From an uncultured Eubacteriales bacterium (GTDB taxonomy: Bacteria > Bacillota > Clostridia > Oscillospirales > Oscillospiraceae), in contig CAKTLJ010000001.1 of NCBI GenBank assembly GCA_934572535.1, positions 110,480 to 174,479 on the forward strand: a DNA stretch of 64,000 bases, written 5' to 3'. The notes below the pieces were generated by a model. The model had not been told where the DNA came from. It made no database searches and was given only the letters and a program-made list of their open reading frames with translations. Positions 16,889-24,895 of this stretch are shown here, piece by piece. Numbering within the stretch: the stretch's first letter is position 1; each line of letters opens with the position of its first letter. Position numbers and translations under genes: made by a program.

Positions 16889-16914
16889 AAAAAGACGAGC
16901 AGACACGCTATAAT
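16886..16914 (+). promoter_or_regulatory. Promoter for the small Cys-rich protein gene
   Basis: TAGAAA (16886-16891), a 17-base spacer and perfect TATAAT (16909-16914). The weak -35 begins with the TAG stop of ylbJ. Confidence 0.55.
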
Positions 16915-16964
16915 ACTCTCTGCTGGATCAAGCCAACTATGCTTATGATACGGGAGGAGATCCC

Positions 16965-17174
16965 ATGCTCTTTACCAAAAAGATCGAACCCAACTGCGCC
17001 TACTGTAAACGGGGGAAGGCCATTGATCCCGAGACCGTCCTCTGCAAAAAGAAGGGCGTCATTCCCCCGGAGGGGGCTTGCTCCGCCTTCCGCTATGATC
17101 CCTTAAAGCGAGTCCCCCCGCGTCCCGTGGTCCCGGATTTCAGCCGGTTGAAGACGGAGGACTTTACCCTTTGA
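16965..17174 (+). CDS. Small conserved Cys-containing protein of unknown function
   Basis: This 69-residue soluble protein has four cysteines arranged CAYC (residues 11-14), C27 and C39, which could hold a single zinc ion or metal. The spacing CxxC-x12-C-x11-C is not one I can name. The C-terminal third is Pro-rich. The ATG is preceded by GGGAGGAG, and there is a promoter upstream and a terminator downstream, so this is a real independent gene despite its size. Confidence 0.7.
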   Translation: MLFTKKIEPNCAYCKRGKAIDPETVLCKKKGVIPPEGACSAFRYDPLKRVPPRPVVPDFSRLKTEDFTL

Positions 17175-17200
17175 CGAAGCGCAGCCCTTTTTATCCGCAG

Positions 17201-17227
17201 AAAAAGCCGCCCGATGGGCGGCTTTTT
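17201..17227. terminator. Bidirectional terminator
   Basis: A perfect 12-bp stem AAAAAGCCGCCC (17201-17212) with GGGCGGCTTTTT (17216-17227), between the small Cys protein and the convergent mazF. Confidence 0.88.
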
Positions 17228-17305
17228 GGCGTCAGACTATACATTGGGTTGGCGCGACGGGCGGTCCCGGCATGAACTGGCCGGGACTGCCCGCAACGGG
17301 ATCTG

Positions 17306-17680
17306 TCAGACGAGAGTATCCGGGTGCAGACCAAAGCTAACGGCGATCGCGGCGTCCACCTGATGCATCAGAGGACCATCCACGCGGCCCATATGCTCCC
17401 GCAGGCGCTTTTTGTCCAGGGTGCGGATCTGTTCCAGCAGAACCACGGAATCCTTGGGCAGGCCATACCGGCGGGCGGCCAACTCGATATGGGTGGGCAG
17501 CTTCGCCTTCCCGGTCTGGGAGGTGATGGCCGCCGCGATGACGGTAGGGCTATGGCGATTGCCGGTGTCGTTCTGGACGATCAGCACCGGACGCACGCCC
17601 CCTTGCTCACTGCCCACCACGGGGCTGAGGTCGGCATAAAAGATATCTCCGCGCTTTACGCTATTGTCCACAGTGCTCAC
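17306..17680 (-). CDS. mazF: MazF/PemK-type mRNA endoribonuclease toxin (NdoA/EndoA)
   Basis: This 124-residue toxin cleaves single-stranded mRNA at short specific sequences. The N-terminal [20 protein letters not shown] and RPVLIVQND blocks and the IAAAITSQ strand match NdoA of Bacillus closely. They include the Arg/Thr residues around GNRHSPTVI and ITSQTGK used in catalysis. It lies behind alr, as in Bacillus, but the mazE antitoxin that normally separates them is missing: the 196-base gap to alr holds no minus-strand ORF of antitoxin size. The gap contains a long hairpin instead. Confidence 0.92.
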   Translation of the reverse strand: MSTVDNSVKRGDIFYADLSPVVGSEQGGVRPVLIVQNDTGNRHSPTVIAAAITSQTGKAKLPTHIELAARRYGLPKDSVVLLEQIRTLDKKRLREHMGRVDGPLMHQVDAAIAVSFGLHPDTLV

Positions 17681-17703
17681 ACTCCGCCGGAAAGTAGGAT
17701 CCT

Positions 17704-17738
17704 GCGTTACATGGCATGGAAACCATCCTATGTAACGC
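17704..17738. repeat. 35-base hairpin between alr and mazF
   Basis: GCGTTACAT (17704-17712) pairs with ATGTAACGC (17730-17738). An inner ATGG/CCAT stem closes an AAA loop, with GGC/CCT bulged between the two stems. There is no U-tract, so it is not an obvious terminator. It lies just before mazF (23 bases upstream of its start codon) and could be an operator or an mRNA-processing or attenuation structure. Confidence 0.65.
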
Positions 17739-17876
17739 GGGTCACTATGATTCTCCCACGGATCGGCGCCCTTTATACCCCTCGGGCAAAAATTCGGCGC
17801 CTCGGCCCAGGCGCGGCGTCCCGCGCCTTCTTCCCACGGCCTATCCTATGCGGTGGGCGTTTTTTCGGGAACTGTG

Positions 17877-19043
17877 TCAGAGATAGATCCGATGGATCCG
17901 CTTGGCCAGCACACACAGAAGCTCGTACGAAATGGTCTTCATCACTTCTGCGCCCTCTTCCACGGACTGGTTCTCGCCGTAAAGGACCGCCACATCGCCT
18001 TCCTTCACATTGGGGATGTCGGTCACATCCACCATGCACATATCCATGCAGACGCGGCCGGTGATGGGCGCTTTCTGTCCATCGACCAGGATGGAGAGCT
18101 GATTGGAGAATCCGCGGCAGTAGCCGTCGCCATATCCCACGGGAATGATCGCCAGGCGGGAGTCTCTATCCAGGGTGTGGGTCCTGCCGTAGCTGACGGG
18201 GGTACCGGCGGGGACGTCGCGGACGGTGGCCACGCGGCTCTTCAGCTCCAGAACGGGAAGCAGGTCGCAGAGGTCCGGGTCCATGGAGGCATCGGGCAGA
18301 TGGCCGTAGAGAACGATGCCGGGCCGGACCATGTCCAAATAGGTCGCAGGATACAGCAGGGTCGCCGCGCTGTTGGCGCAGTGGCGAATGGCAAACTCGT
18401 AGCCCAGGGCCTTCACTCGGTCGATGATCTCCAAAAAGCGGCTGAACTGCATCATGGTGTATTCTTCGCTGCCGTCGGAGTCGGAGAAGTGGGTAAAGAT
18501 CCCCTCCGCCACCAGGCCGGGCAGGTTCACCGCCTCATAGATCTCCTGGGCCGCCTTCTCCATGGTGTCCTCGTGACACAGGAAGCCCAGGCGGGTCATA
18601 CCAGTGTCGCACTGGATGTGGACCTTCAACTCGCTGCCCGTCTTGCCCACAATGGCAGACAGCTCCTTTGCGTATTCCAAGTCGTAGCAGGCCTGGGTGA
18701 TATCATACTTCACCAGCTCGACCGCATAGATGGAAGAGGTACAACCCAAAATCAGGATAGGCATCTCAACGCCAGCCTCCCGGAGCTCCACAGCCTCGTC
18801 CAGGCAGGCAACGCCCAAGTAATCCGCGCCCAGCTCTTCCAGCTTCATTGCCACCGGCACCGCCCCGTGCCCGTAAGCATCCGCCTTCACCAGCCCCATG
18901 AACTTGGTCCCGTAGGGCGTCAGGTTTCGCAGCGCGTGATAGTTGTGCTCCAACCGCTCCATGGACACTTCTGCCCAGGTGCGCTTCATCCAGCTCCGCC
19001 CGGAATTCATCCAGGTTCCTTTCATTTGTGCTCTCATTGTCAT
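17877..19043 (-). CDS. alr: Alanine racemase
   Basis: This 388-residue PLP enzyme interconverts L- and D-alanine for peptidoglycan. The PLP lysine is K53 in GLVKADAYGHG. The second catalytic base is the Tyr of VSYGRTHTL in the C-terminal beta domain. Three starts are possible: ATG at 19043 (AAAGG upstream), 19010 and 18989 (GGAG upstream). The conserved core begins at RTWAEV, so the true protein may be 18 residues shorter. It starts 9 bases after the GerS-like lipoprotein gene, giving the order nnrD-lipoprotein-alr-mazF. Confidence 0.95.
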   Translation of the reverse strand: MTMRAQMKGTWMNSGRSWMKRTWAEVSMERLEHNYHALRNLTPYGTKFMGLVKADAYGHGAVPVAMKLEELGADYLGVACLDEAVELREAGVEMPILILGCTSSIYAVELVKYDITQACYDLEYAKELSAIVGKTGSELKVHIQCDTGMTRLGFLCHEDTMEKAAQEIYEAVNLPGLVAEGIFTHFSDSDGSEEYTMMQFSRFLEIIDRVKALGYEFAIRHCANSAATLLYPATYLDMVRPGIVLYGHLPDASMDPDLCDLLPVLELKSRVATVRDVPAGTPVSYGRTHTLDRDSRLAIIPVGYGDGYCRGFSNQLSILVDGQKAPITGRVCMDMCMVDVTDIPNVKEGDVAVLYGENQSVEEGAEVMKTISYELLCVLAKRIHRIYL

Positions 19044-19052
19044 ACGACCTTT

Positions 19053-19658
19053 CTATGTATTGGATTGCTTCAATATAAAGGCAGAAAACTCGCATTGAAT
19101 CACAGTGAACCCATCGCTGCGAACCTCTCCTCGCCGCAAAGTTTTCTGGGCTTTATCAAACCATAATACCGTCTCCAGCCCCTGGCCGGGCTCTGTCTCA
19201 GGGTCCCGGCAGCAGATCCGCAGGACTTCGGTCTCCCCCATCCGCTCGCTGCCCGTTTCCGCAATGTAACCGGAGTCCATCGCCGTCAGGAAGGTGGGCA
19301 GGGCGTCCAAGGGGGACAGCCCATCCGCGTTGACAGGGCCGGTCTCCAGCCGGACCCCATCGTATTCCAGGCAAGTTTGTCCTTCGCGGATGCTTGCGGT
19401 GATCCCCGCCACCTCTTCCGGCGCAGTAATGACCAGGGTCATACCGTCCTTCACAGTGCCGCTGAAGTCCACGGTGTACGTATACACCCGCTGACCGTAA
19501 TCGGCCGTCAGCTCCATGACGCCGGAACATCCTTCTCGGGAAAGGAAGTCCGACCGAAGCTCCAGGGTCAGATCGTTGTCGCTGTCTGCTCCCGCGCATC
19601 CGCAGAGAAGGCACAGGAGCAGGCTTATCATTCGTGTGCAAACTTTCTTTGCACCCAA
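19053..19658 (-). CDS. LolA-fold/GerS-like lipoprotein upstream of alr
   Basis: This 201-residue exported lipoprotein has a short signal peptide with lipobox LCGC (Cys21). The sequence GCSGVMELTADYGQRVYTYTVDFSGTV and the later PEEVAGI-type strand pattern fit the LolA/LppX-like half-barrel of Firmicutes sporulation lipoproteins (YdcC, GerS). These are encoded next to alr in Bacillus and Clostridioides. The start is TTG at 19658, eight bases from AGGAGG. It may act in cortex hydrolysis or germination, inferred from context; overall similarity to GerS would need a profile search. Confidence 0.72.
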   Translation of the reverse strand: MGAKKVCTRMISLLLCLLCGCAGADSDNDLTLELRSDFLSREGCSGVMELTADYGQRVYTYTVDFSGTVKDGMTLVITAPEEVAGITASIREGQTCLEYDGVRLETGPVNADGLSPLDALPTFLTAMDSGYIAETGSERMGETEVLRICCRDPETEPGQGLETVLWFDKAQKTLRRGEVRSDGFTVIQCEFSAFILKQSNT

Positions 19659-19690
19659 GGGAAATTCCTCCTACTCGCTTGGTCTGGCGG

Positions 19691-20530
19691 TCACCCCATC
19701 ACGCCCCGGATGGCAGAGGGGATCTCCTCCAGCAGGTCTGTGGGCGTCATGCCATACTCTCCCAGGCGGGCAGCCGACAGGTCACCGGCCCGGCCATGGA
19801 GCCAGACCGCCCCGGGAACGGCCTTCTTCGGCGCGATCCCCTGGCCCAGCAGGGAGAGGAGCATACCCGCCAGCACATCGCCGCTGCCCCCCTTGGCCAT
19901 GCCGGGGTTTCCCGTGGTGTTGACGAAGGTCTCTCCGTCCGGGAAGGCCGTAATGGTTCGGTGGCCTTTCAGCACCAGCACGCAGCCGTGCTGACGGGCA
20001 AATGCCGCAGCGGCGCCCTCCCGATCAGGGCCAATGGCCTTCCCCTGCGTCAGCCGGAGAAATTCCCCATCGTGAGGCGTCAAGACCGTCAGTCGGCCGC
20101 GTCTGGCGTCCAGAACATCTATATGTTCCGCCACCGCGTTTATGCCGTCGGCGTCCAGCACCAGAGGGGACCGGACCTTCTCCACCAGACGAAGGGTGCG
20201 CACGTCGGTCTTTCTGCTTCGGCCCAAGCCGGGGCCGATCAGGACCGCGTCGCTGGCATTCATCTTATCCAGCAGGACGGGAAAGGGCGGCACGGGCGCA
20301 GGCATCGCTTCCCTGCTCTTGCCCGCCATCACAGGCCAGATCTCTTTCGGAACGGAAAGAAAGACCAGACCGGACCCGGTGCGGACCGCAGCATGGGACG
20401 CGAACATAGGCGCCCCGGTGAACGCCACAGAACCCGCTAAAATATGCACCTTGCCAAAGGTCCCCTTGTGCCCATTTCGGTCCCGGACCGGCAAGCAGTC
20501 CCGCACGAACGCCTCCGTTACTTGGCCCAT
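19691..20530 (-). CDS. nnrD: ADP-dependent NAD(P)H-hydrate dehydratase
   Basis: This 279-residue enzyme of the ribokinase-like fold dehydrates S-NAD(P)HX at the expense of ADP, repairing damaged cofactor. Motifs are HKGTFGKVHILAGS near residue 20, IGPGLG, and the nucleotide-binding TTGNPGMAKGGSGDVLAG. Only the dehydratase (C-terminal YjeF) domain is present; the epimerase NnrE domain is absent and not found nearby. The ATG at 20530 has GGGAGGG upstream; a 26-residue extension without a ribosome site is rejected. It is the first gene of the nnrD-lipoprotein-alr-mazF order. Confidence 0.92.
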   Translation of the reverse strand: MGQVTEAFVRDCLPVRDRNGHKGTFGKVHILAGSVAFTGAPMFASHAAVRTGSGLVFLSVPKEIWPVMAGKSREAMPAPVPPFPVLLDKMNASDAVLIGPGLGRSRKTDVRTLRLVEKVRSPLVLDADGINAVAEHIDVLDARRGRLTVLTPHDGEFLRLTQGKAIGPDREGAAAAFARQHGCVLVLKGHRTITAFPDGETFVNTTGNPGMAKGGSGDVLAGMLLSLLGQGIAPKKAVPGAVWLHGRAGDLSAARLGEYGMTPTDLLEEIPSAIRGVMG

Positions 20531-20655
20531 GGTATTTCCCTCCCATCGTTTCAAAGGATAGCAAACGCTTCGTGTAAAAGGATGAACAAATCGGAAAGAA
20601 TTCAGCAACTTGGCAAAAAATCCTTCTCTAACTCTTGATTATAGGTTTTTCCATC

Positions 20656-20684
20656 TTGATTTTCAAGCTTTTTTATGGTAAAGT
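20656..20684 (+). promoter_or_regulatory. Promoter for the pheST T-box transcript
   Basis: TTGATT (20656-20661), a 17-base spacer and TAAAGT (20679-20684). Confidence 0.65.
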
Positions 20685-20689
20685 TGTTG

Positions 20690-20933
20690 CACTGCAAAAA
20701 ACTGTGAAGGGGAAAATAGCGGAGCTGACCTCTCAGAGAGGGACGACCATTGGCTGGAAGCTGTCCTGTGTGTTCTGCCGCTTGGTTCGCCCTGGAGTTT
20801 CGGTGGGGAAAGACGCCGGCGGATGGTCCACCGTTATCGGACGATGAAGCGCACGCGATCCTCGCGTGAAGTTCGGGTGGTACCGCGGAAGACCTTGCCT
20901 TTCGTCCCGTTTGTCGGGATGGGGGCTTTTTTT
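20690..20933 (+). promoter_or_regulatory. T-box leader of pheST, Phe specifier
   Basis: The antiterminator motif GGGTGGTACCGCGG lies at 20875-20888. A terminator follows at 20897-20933 (CGTCCCG/CGGGATG stem, flanking G-U pairs, then CTTTTTTT). Stem I shows the AG-bulge motif CAGAGAGGGA and a GGCTGG distal loop. The base of its 3' side carries TTC at 20773-20775, the Phe codon, as the specifier candidate. Uncharged tRNA-Phe would bind here and favour antitermination of pheS and pheT. Confidence 0.9.
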
Positions 20934-20985
20934 ATTGCTATGCAGCCGATCAGCGATCGTAGCGATATAGTTTGGAGGAAGCAAA

Positions 20986-22011
20986 ATGAAAGCACAACTG
21001 GAAAGCATCAAACAGAAGGCCCTCGCGGCTCTGGCCGAGGCCAAGGAGTCTGCGGAGCTGGAAAGCCTCCGGGTCAAGTACCTGGGCAAGAAGGGCGAGC
21101 TCACCGCCGTCCTGAAGCAAATGGGCAAGCTCTCCGCAGAGGAGCGTCCCGTCATCGGCCAGCTGGCCAACGACGTGCGGGAGCTGCTCACCGCAGAGAT
21201 CGAGGCCCAGAAGGCCAAGCTGGAGGAGATCAAGCTGGAGGCCCGCCTGAAGGACGAGGCTGTGGACGTGACCATCCCCGGCGAGGAGAAAAAGCTGGGC
21301 CACCAGCACCCCATGTACATCGCCCTGGAAGAGATCAAGGAGATCTTTGTGGGCATGGGCTTTACCATCCTGGACGGCCCCGAGGTGGAGCTGGCTTACT
21401 ACAACTTTGACCGTCTGAACGCGGAGGAAGGCCACCCCTCCCGAGACTGGTCCGACACCTTTTACTTTGACGAGGACAGCCGCGTGATGCTCCGCAGCCA
21501 GACCTCCCCCATGCAGGTCCACGCCATGGAGACCAAGCCGCTGCCGATCCGCATCCTGGCGCCCGGCCGCGTCTACCGCAAGGACGAGGTGGACGCCACC
21601 CACTCCCCCATGTTCCATCAGGTGGAGGGCATGGTCATCGACAAGAACATCACCATGGCCGATCTGAAGGGCACCCTCACCGCCGTCATGGAGCAGCTCT
21701 ACGGCGAGGGCACCAAGACCCGTTTCCGTCCCCACCACTTCCCCTTCACCGAGCCCTCCTGTGAGATGGACGTTCAGTGCCACAAGTGCGGCGGCGTTGG
21801 CTGCCCCACCTGCAAGGGCGAAGGCTGGATCGAGATCCTGGGCGCCGGTATGATCCACCCCAAGGTCCTGGAGATGTCCGGCATCGACTCCGAGGAATAC
21901 TCCGGCTGGGCCTTCGGCATGGGTCTGGAGCGCATGGCCATGCGCCGCTTCAAGATCTCCGACCTGCGCCTGATCTTTGAAAACGACGTCCGCTTCCTTG
22001 AGCAGTTCTGA
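20986..22011 (+). CDS. pheS: Phenylalanyl-tRNA synthetase alpha subunit
   Basis: This 341-residue catalytic subunit of the alpha2-beta2 enzyme attaches Phe to tRNA-Phe. An N-terminal coiled coil (about residues 1-90) is followed by the class II core. Motif 2 is in GRVYRKDEVDATHSPMFHQVEG, the Phe-binding region in FTEPSCEMDV, and motif 3 in GWAFGMGLERMAM. A small four-Cys insertion (CHKCGGVGCPTC, about residues 264-275) looks able to bind zinc. GGAGG precedes the ATG. The gene lies under the T-box and 17 bases before pheT. Confidence 0.97.
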   Translation: MKAQLESIKQKALAALAEAKESAELESLRVKYLGKKGELTAVLKQMGKLSAEERPVIGQLANDVRELLTAEIEAQKAKLEEIKLEARLKDEAVDVTIPGEEKKLGHQHPMYIALEEIKEIFVGMGFTILDGPEVELAYYNFDRLNAEEGHPSRDWSDTFYFDEDSRVMLRSQTSPMQVHAMETKPLPIRILAPGRVYRKDEVDATHSPMFHQVEGMVIDKNITMADLKGTLTAVMEQLYGEGTKTRFRPHHFPFTEPSCEMDVQCHKCGGVGCPTCKGEGWIEILGAGMIHPKVLEMSGIDSEEYSGWAFGMGLERMAMRRFKISDLRLIFENDVRFLEQF

Positions 22012-22028
22012 GAAAGGAGAGAGAACCT

Positions 22029-24422
22029 ATGTTACTGTCTAGAAAATGGCTGAATGAATTTGTCCGCATCGACGCGAACGACCACGATTTTTCGGAAGAT
22101 ATGACTCTCTCCGGCTCCAAGGTCGAGGTCACCGAGGTCGAGGGCGCTGAGATCTCCAACGTGGTGGTAGGCCGCGTGGAGGAGATCGTCCGCCACGAAA
22201 ACTCCGATCACATGTGGATCTGCCAGGTCGATGTGGGCGAGGGCGAACTGACCCAGATCGTCACCGGCGCGCAGAACGTGAAGAAGGGCGACCTGGTCCC
22301 CGTGGCCAAGCACAACAGCACTCTGCCCGGCGGTATCCACATCAAGAAGGGCAAGCTCCGCGGCGAGTCCTCCAGCGGTATGCTCTGCTCCTTCAAGGAG
22401 CTGGGGCTGGACAACCGGGACTTCCCCGCCGCCTGCGAGGACGGGATCTGGATCCTGTCCGACGACCCCGAGCTGGCCGGTCTGGAAGTTGGCCAGGATA
22501 TCTGCGCCGCCGTGGGCCTAAATGACCACGTGGTGGAGTTTGAGATCACCCCCAACCGTCCCGACTGCCTGTCCGTCATCGGTCTGGCCCGCGAGGCCGC
22601 CGCGACCTATGACAAGGCGCTCACCCTCCACGAACCCGTAGTCAAGGGCGAAGGCCCCGGCGACCTGTTTGCCCTGCTGGACGTGGAGACGCCCGCCGAC
22701 GACCTCTGCCCCCGCTACACCGCCCGGATGGTCCGCAATGTGAAGATCGGTCCCTCCCCCAAGTGGATGCGCGAGCGCCTGCGCGCCTCCGGTGTGCGCC
22801 CCATCAACAACATCGTCGATATCACCAACTACGTCATGCTGGAGTACGGCCAGCCCATGCACGCCTTTGACTACCGCTATGTGAAGGGCGGCAAGATCGT
22901 CGTCCGCCGGGCCGAGGACGGCGAGTCCCTCACCACCCTGGACGGCAACGTGCGCGAGCTGAACAGCTCCATGCTGGTCATCGCCGACGACACCCGCGCT
23001 GTGGGTCTGGCCGGTATCATGGGCGGCGAGAACAGCGAGATCGTGGAGGACACCGTAGACGTGGTCTTCGAGTCCGCCAACTTCAACGGCACCTGCATCC
23101 GCCGCACTGCCCTGGCTCTGGGTATGCGCACCGAGGCGTCCGCCAAGTTCGAAAAGGGCCTCGATATCCTGAACACCCTGCCCGCCGTCAACCGCGCCTG
23201 CGAGCTGGTGGAGCTGCTGGGCGCCGGTGAAGTTCTGGACGGCGTCATCGACATCCTGAACTACGTTCCCCAGCCCAAGACCCTGAAGCTGCGCCCCGAG
23301 AAAATCAACGCCCTGCTGGGCACCGAGCTCGACACCCCGGAGATGTGCCGCATCCTGACCAAGCTGGGCTTCGGCGTGGACGGCGACGACGTCACCGTTC
23401 CCTCCTGGCGCGGTGACGTGGAGCACTACTCCGACCTGGCCGAGGAGGTGGCACGCTTCTTCGGGTACAACCAGATCCCCACCACCGCCATGCGGGGCGT
23501 GACCACCCAGGGCGGCTACAGCAAGGAGCAATGCATGGAGCGCGACCTGGGCGTCGTCTGCCGTAGCATGGGCTTTGACGAGATCATCACCTACTCCTTC
23601 ATCAGCCCCACCTACTATGACAATATCCGCTGGGCTGCCGACGATCCCCGCCGCAAGTCCATGAAGATCATGAATCCCCTGGGCGAGGACACCTCCATCA
23701 TGCGCACCACGGTGCTGCCCTCCATGCTGGAGATCCTCACCAGAAACTACAACTACCGCAACAAGTCCGCCTATCTCTATGAACTGGGCCGCACCTATTT
23801 CCTGCGGGAGGACGGTCTGGCCGATGAACCCAAGATCCTCTCCCTGGGGCTCTATGGTCCCAGCGAATCCTTCTTCACCCTGAAGGGGGCTGTGGAGACC
23901 ATCCTGGCCAGCATCCGCGCAGAGAAGGTCTCCTTTGAGCCAGAGCAGACCAACCCCTCCTATCACCCCGGCCGCTGCGCGAAGGTCTTTGTGAACGGCC
24001 AGGAGATCGGCGTTCTGGGTCAGATCCATCCTCTGGTGGCCGCCAACTACGGCGTAGACACCGAGCTGTTCTGCGCGGAGCTGAAGTTCGACGCGCTCTT
24101 CGCCGCCCGCGGCGCCGATCCCGTGTACGCGCCTCTGCCCAAGTTCCCCGCCGTCACCCGTGACATCGCAGTGCTGGTGGACGCCGACATCACCGTCGGC
24201 GCGCTGGAGGACTGTATCCGCACCGCGGCCAAGGGACTGCTGAAGGATGTGACGCTCTTTGACATCTACAAGGGCGCCAACCTGCCCAAGGGCAAAAAAT
24301 CCGTGGCCTTCAACCTGATCCTCCGGGCAGATGACCGCAGCCTGACCGCGCAGGAGGCAGACGACGAGGTCAAGGTCGTGCTGGACGCCCTGGAAAAGGA
24401 CTTGGGCGCGACGCTGCGATAA
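22029..24422 (+). CDS. pheT: Phenylalanyl-tRNA synthetase beta subunit
   Basis: This 797-residue structural and editing subunit partners PheS. Domain order is the N-terminal EMAP/tRNA-binding domain (about residues 40-150), B3/B4 editing domain (about 205-390), B5 (about 400-470), the catalytically inactive class II-like core, and the C-terminal FDX-ACB anticodon-binding domain (about 705-797; FPAVTRDIAVLV). Length is normal. AAAGGAGAGAG precedes the ATG. Co-transcribed with pheS, it edits Tyr-tRNA-Phe. The reverse strand shows a 503-codon open frame that is only a shadow of codon bias. Confidence 0.97.
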   Translation: MLLSRKWLNEFVRIDANDHDFSEDMTLSGSKVEVTEVEGAEISNVVVGRVEEIVRHENSDHMWICQVDVGEGELTQIVTGAQNVKKGDLVPVAKHNSTLPGGIHIKKGKLRGESSSGMLCSFKELGLDNRDFPAACEDGIWILSDDPELAGLEVGQDICAAVGLNDHVVEFEITPNRPDCLSVIGLAREAAATYDKALTLHEPVVKGEGPGDLFALLDVETPADDLCPRYTARMVRNVKIGPSPKWMRERLRASGVRPINNIVDITNYVMLEYGQPMHAFDYRYVKGGKIVVRRAEDGESLTTLDGNVRELNSSMLVIADDTRAVGLAGIMGGENSEIVEDTVDVVFESANFNGTCIRRTALALGMRTEASAKFEKGLDILNTLPAVNRACELVELLGAGEVLDGVIDILNYVPQPKTLKLRPEKINALLGTELDTPEMCRILTKLGFGVDGDDVTVPSWRGDVEHYSDLAEEVARFFGYNQIPTTAMRGVTTQGGYSKEQCMERDLGVVCRSMGFDEIITYSFISPTYYDNIRWAADDPRRKSMKIMNPLGEDTSIMRTTVLPSMLEILTRNYNYRNKSAYLYELGRTYFLREDGLADEPKILSLGLYGPSESFFTLKGAVETILASIRAEKVSFEPEQTNPSYHPGRCAKVFVNGQEIGVLGQIHPLVAANYGVDTELFCAELKFDALFAARGADPVYAPLPKFPAVTRDIAVLVDADITVGALEDCIRTAAKGLLKDVTLFDIYKGANLPKGKKSVAFNLILRADDRSLTAQEADDEVKVVLDALEKDLGATLR

Positions 24423-24450
24423 TTTTTCCTTTAATTTTCTCCTTTCCCCC

Positions 24451-24479
24451 TTTACTTTCTGCGCCTTGCGTAGTATGAT
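24451..24479 (+). promoter_or_regulatory. Promoter for ireB
   Basis: TTTACT (24451-24456), a 17-base spacer and TATGAT (24474-24479), in an AT-rich gap. Confidence 0.6.
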
Positions 24480-24520
24480 TATTTTGATTTATTTTTATTT
24501 TCGTAATAGGGGGGATATCC

Positions 24521-24769
24521 ATGGATTCCGAGTTCACCCGGAAGTTTCAGGTGCCGCAGGAGCGCAGCAGCGAGATGAAAGCCATCCTCATGTCCGTTTA
24601 TGACTCTTTAAAGGAAAAAGGGTATAATCCCATCAACCAAATCGTGGGATATATCCTCTCGGAGGATCCGACCTATATTACGAACCACAACAACGCACGT
24701 ACCCTGATTCGGAAGCTAGATCGAGATGAACTTCTCCAGGAGCTTGTTCGGCAGTACCTGTCCAACTGA
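24521..24769 (+). CDS. ireB: IreB family regulatory phosphoprotein
   Basis: This 82-residue cytoplasmic protein belongs to the DUF965/UPF0297 family. In Enterococcus, IreB is phosphorylated by the PASTA kinase IreK and restrains cephalosporin resistance. [34 protein letters not shown] is split here across residues 28-61 and is nearly invariant in the family. Phosphorylatable Thr residues lie near the N terminus (TRKF) and in [11 protein letters not shown]. The usual neighbours (alaS, ruvX) are absent, and the gene stands alone with its own promoter and terminator. GGGGGG precedes the ATG. Confidence 0.93.
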   Translation: MDSEFTRKFQVPQERSSEMKAILMSVYDSLKEKGYNPINQIVGYILSEDPTYITNHNNARTLIRKLDRDELLQELVRQYLSN

Positions 24770-24778
24770 ATGGAAACA

Positions 24779-24815
24779 AAACCGCCCGGCTGTCTAGGCA
24801 GCCAGGCGGTTTCGT
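24779..24815 (+). terminator. Terminator after ireB
   Basis: AAACCGCC (24779-24786) with GGCGGTTT (24805-24812) plus an inner GGCTG/CAGCC stem; ends in GGTTTCG. Confidence 0.8.
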
Positions 24816-24895
24816 AAATTGAAGCAAGTTATCTCCTGTCCCCCGCCCTGCGCCGGGACAGGGGCCTGAAAACGTCAACAGAGAGGACCTTTCCC

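Noticed and set aside
17877-19166. 437-codon plus-strand ORF
   Set aside because: Shadow of alr, which has PLP lysine and catalytic Tyr in place.
22518-24029. 503-codon open frame on the minus strand
   Set aside because: It lies wholly opposite pheT, has no ribosome site, and its Gly/Val/His/Asp-rich translation is the typical shadow of a GC-rich codon bias.
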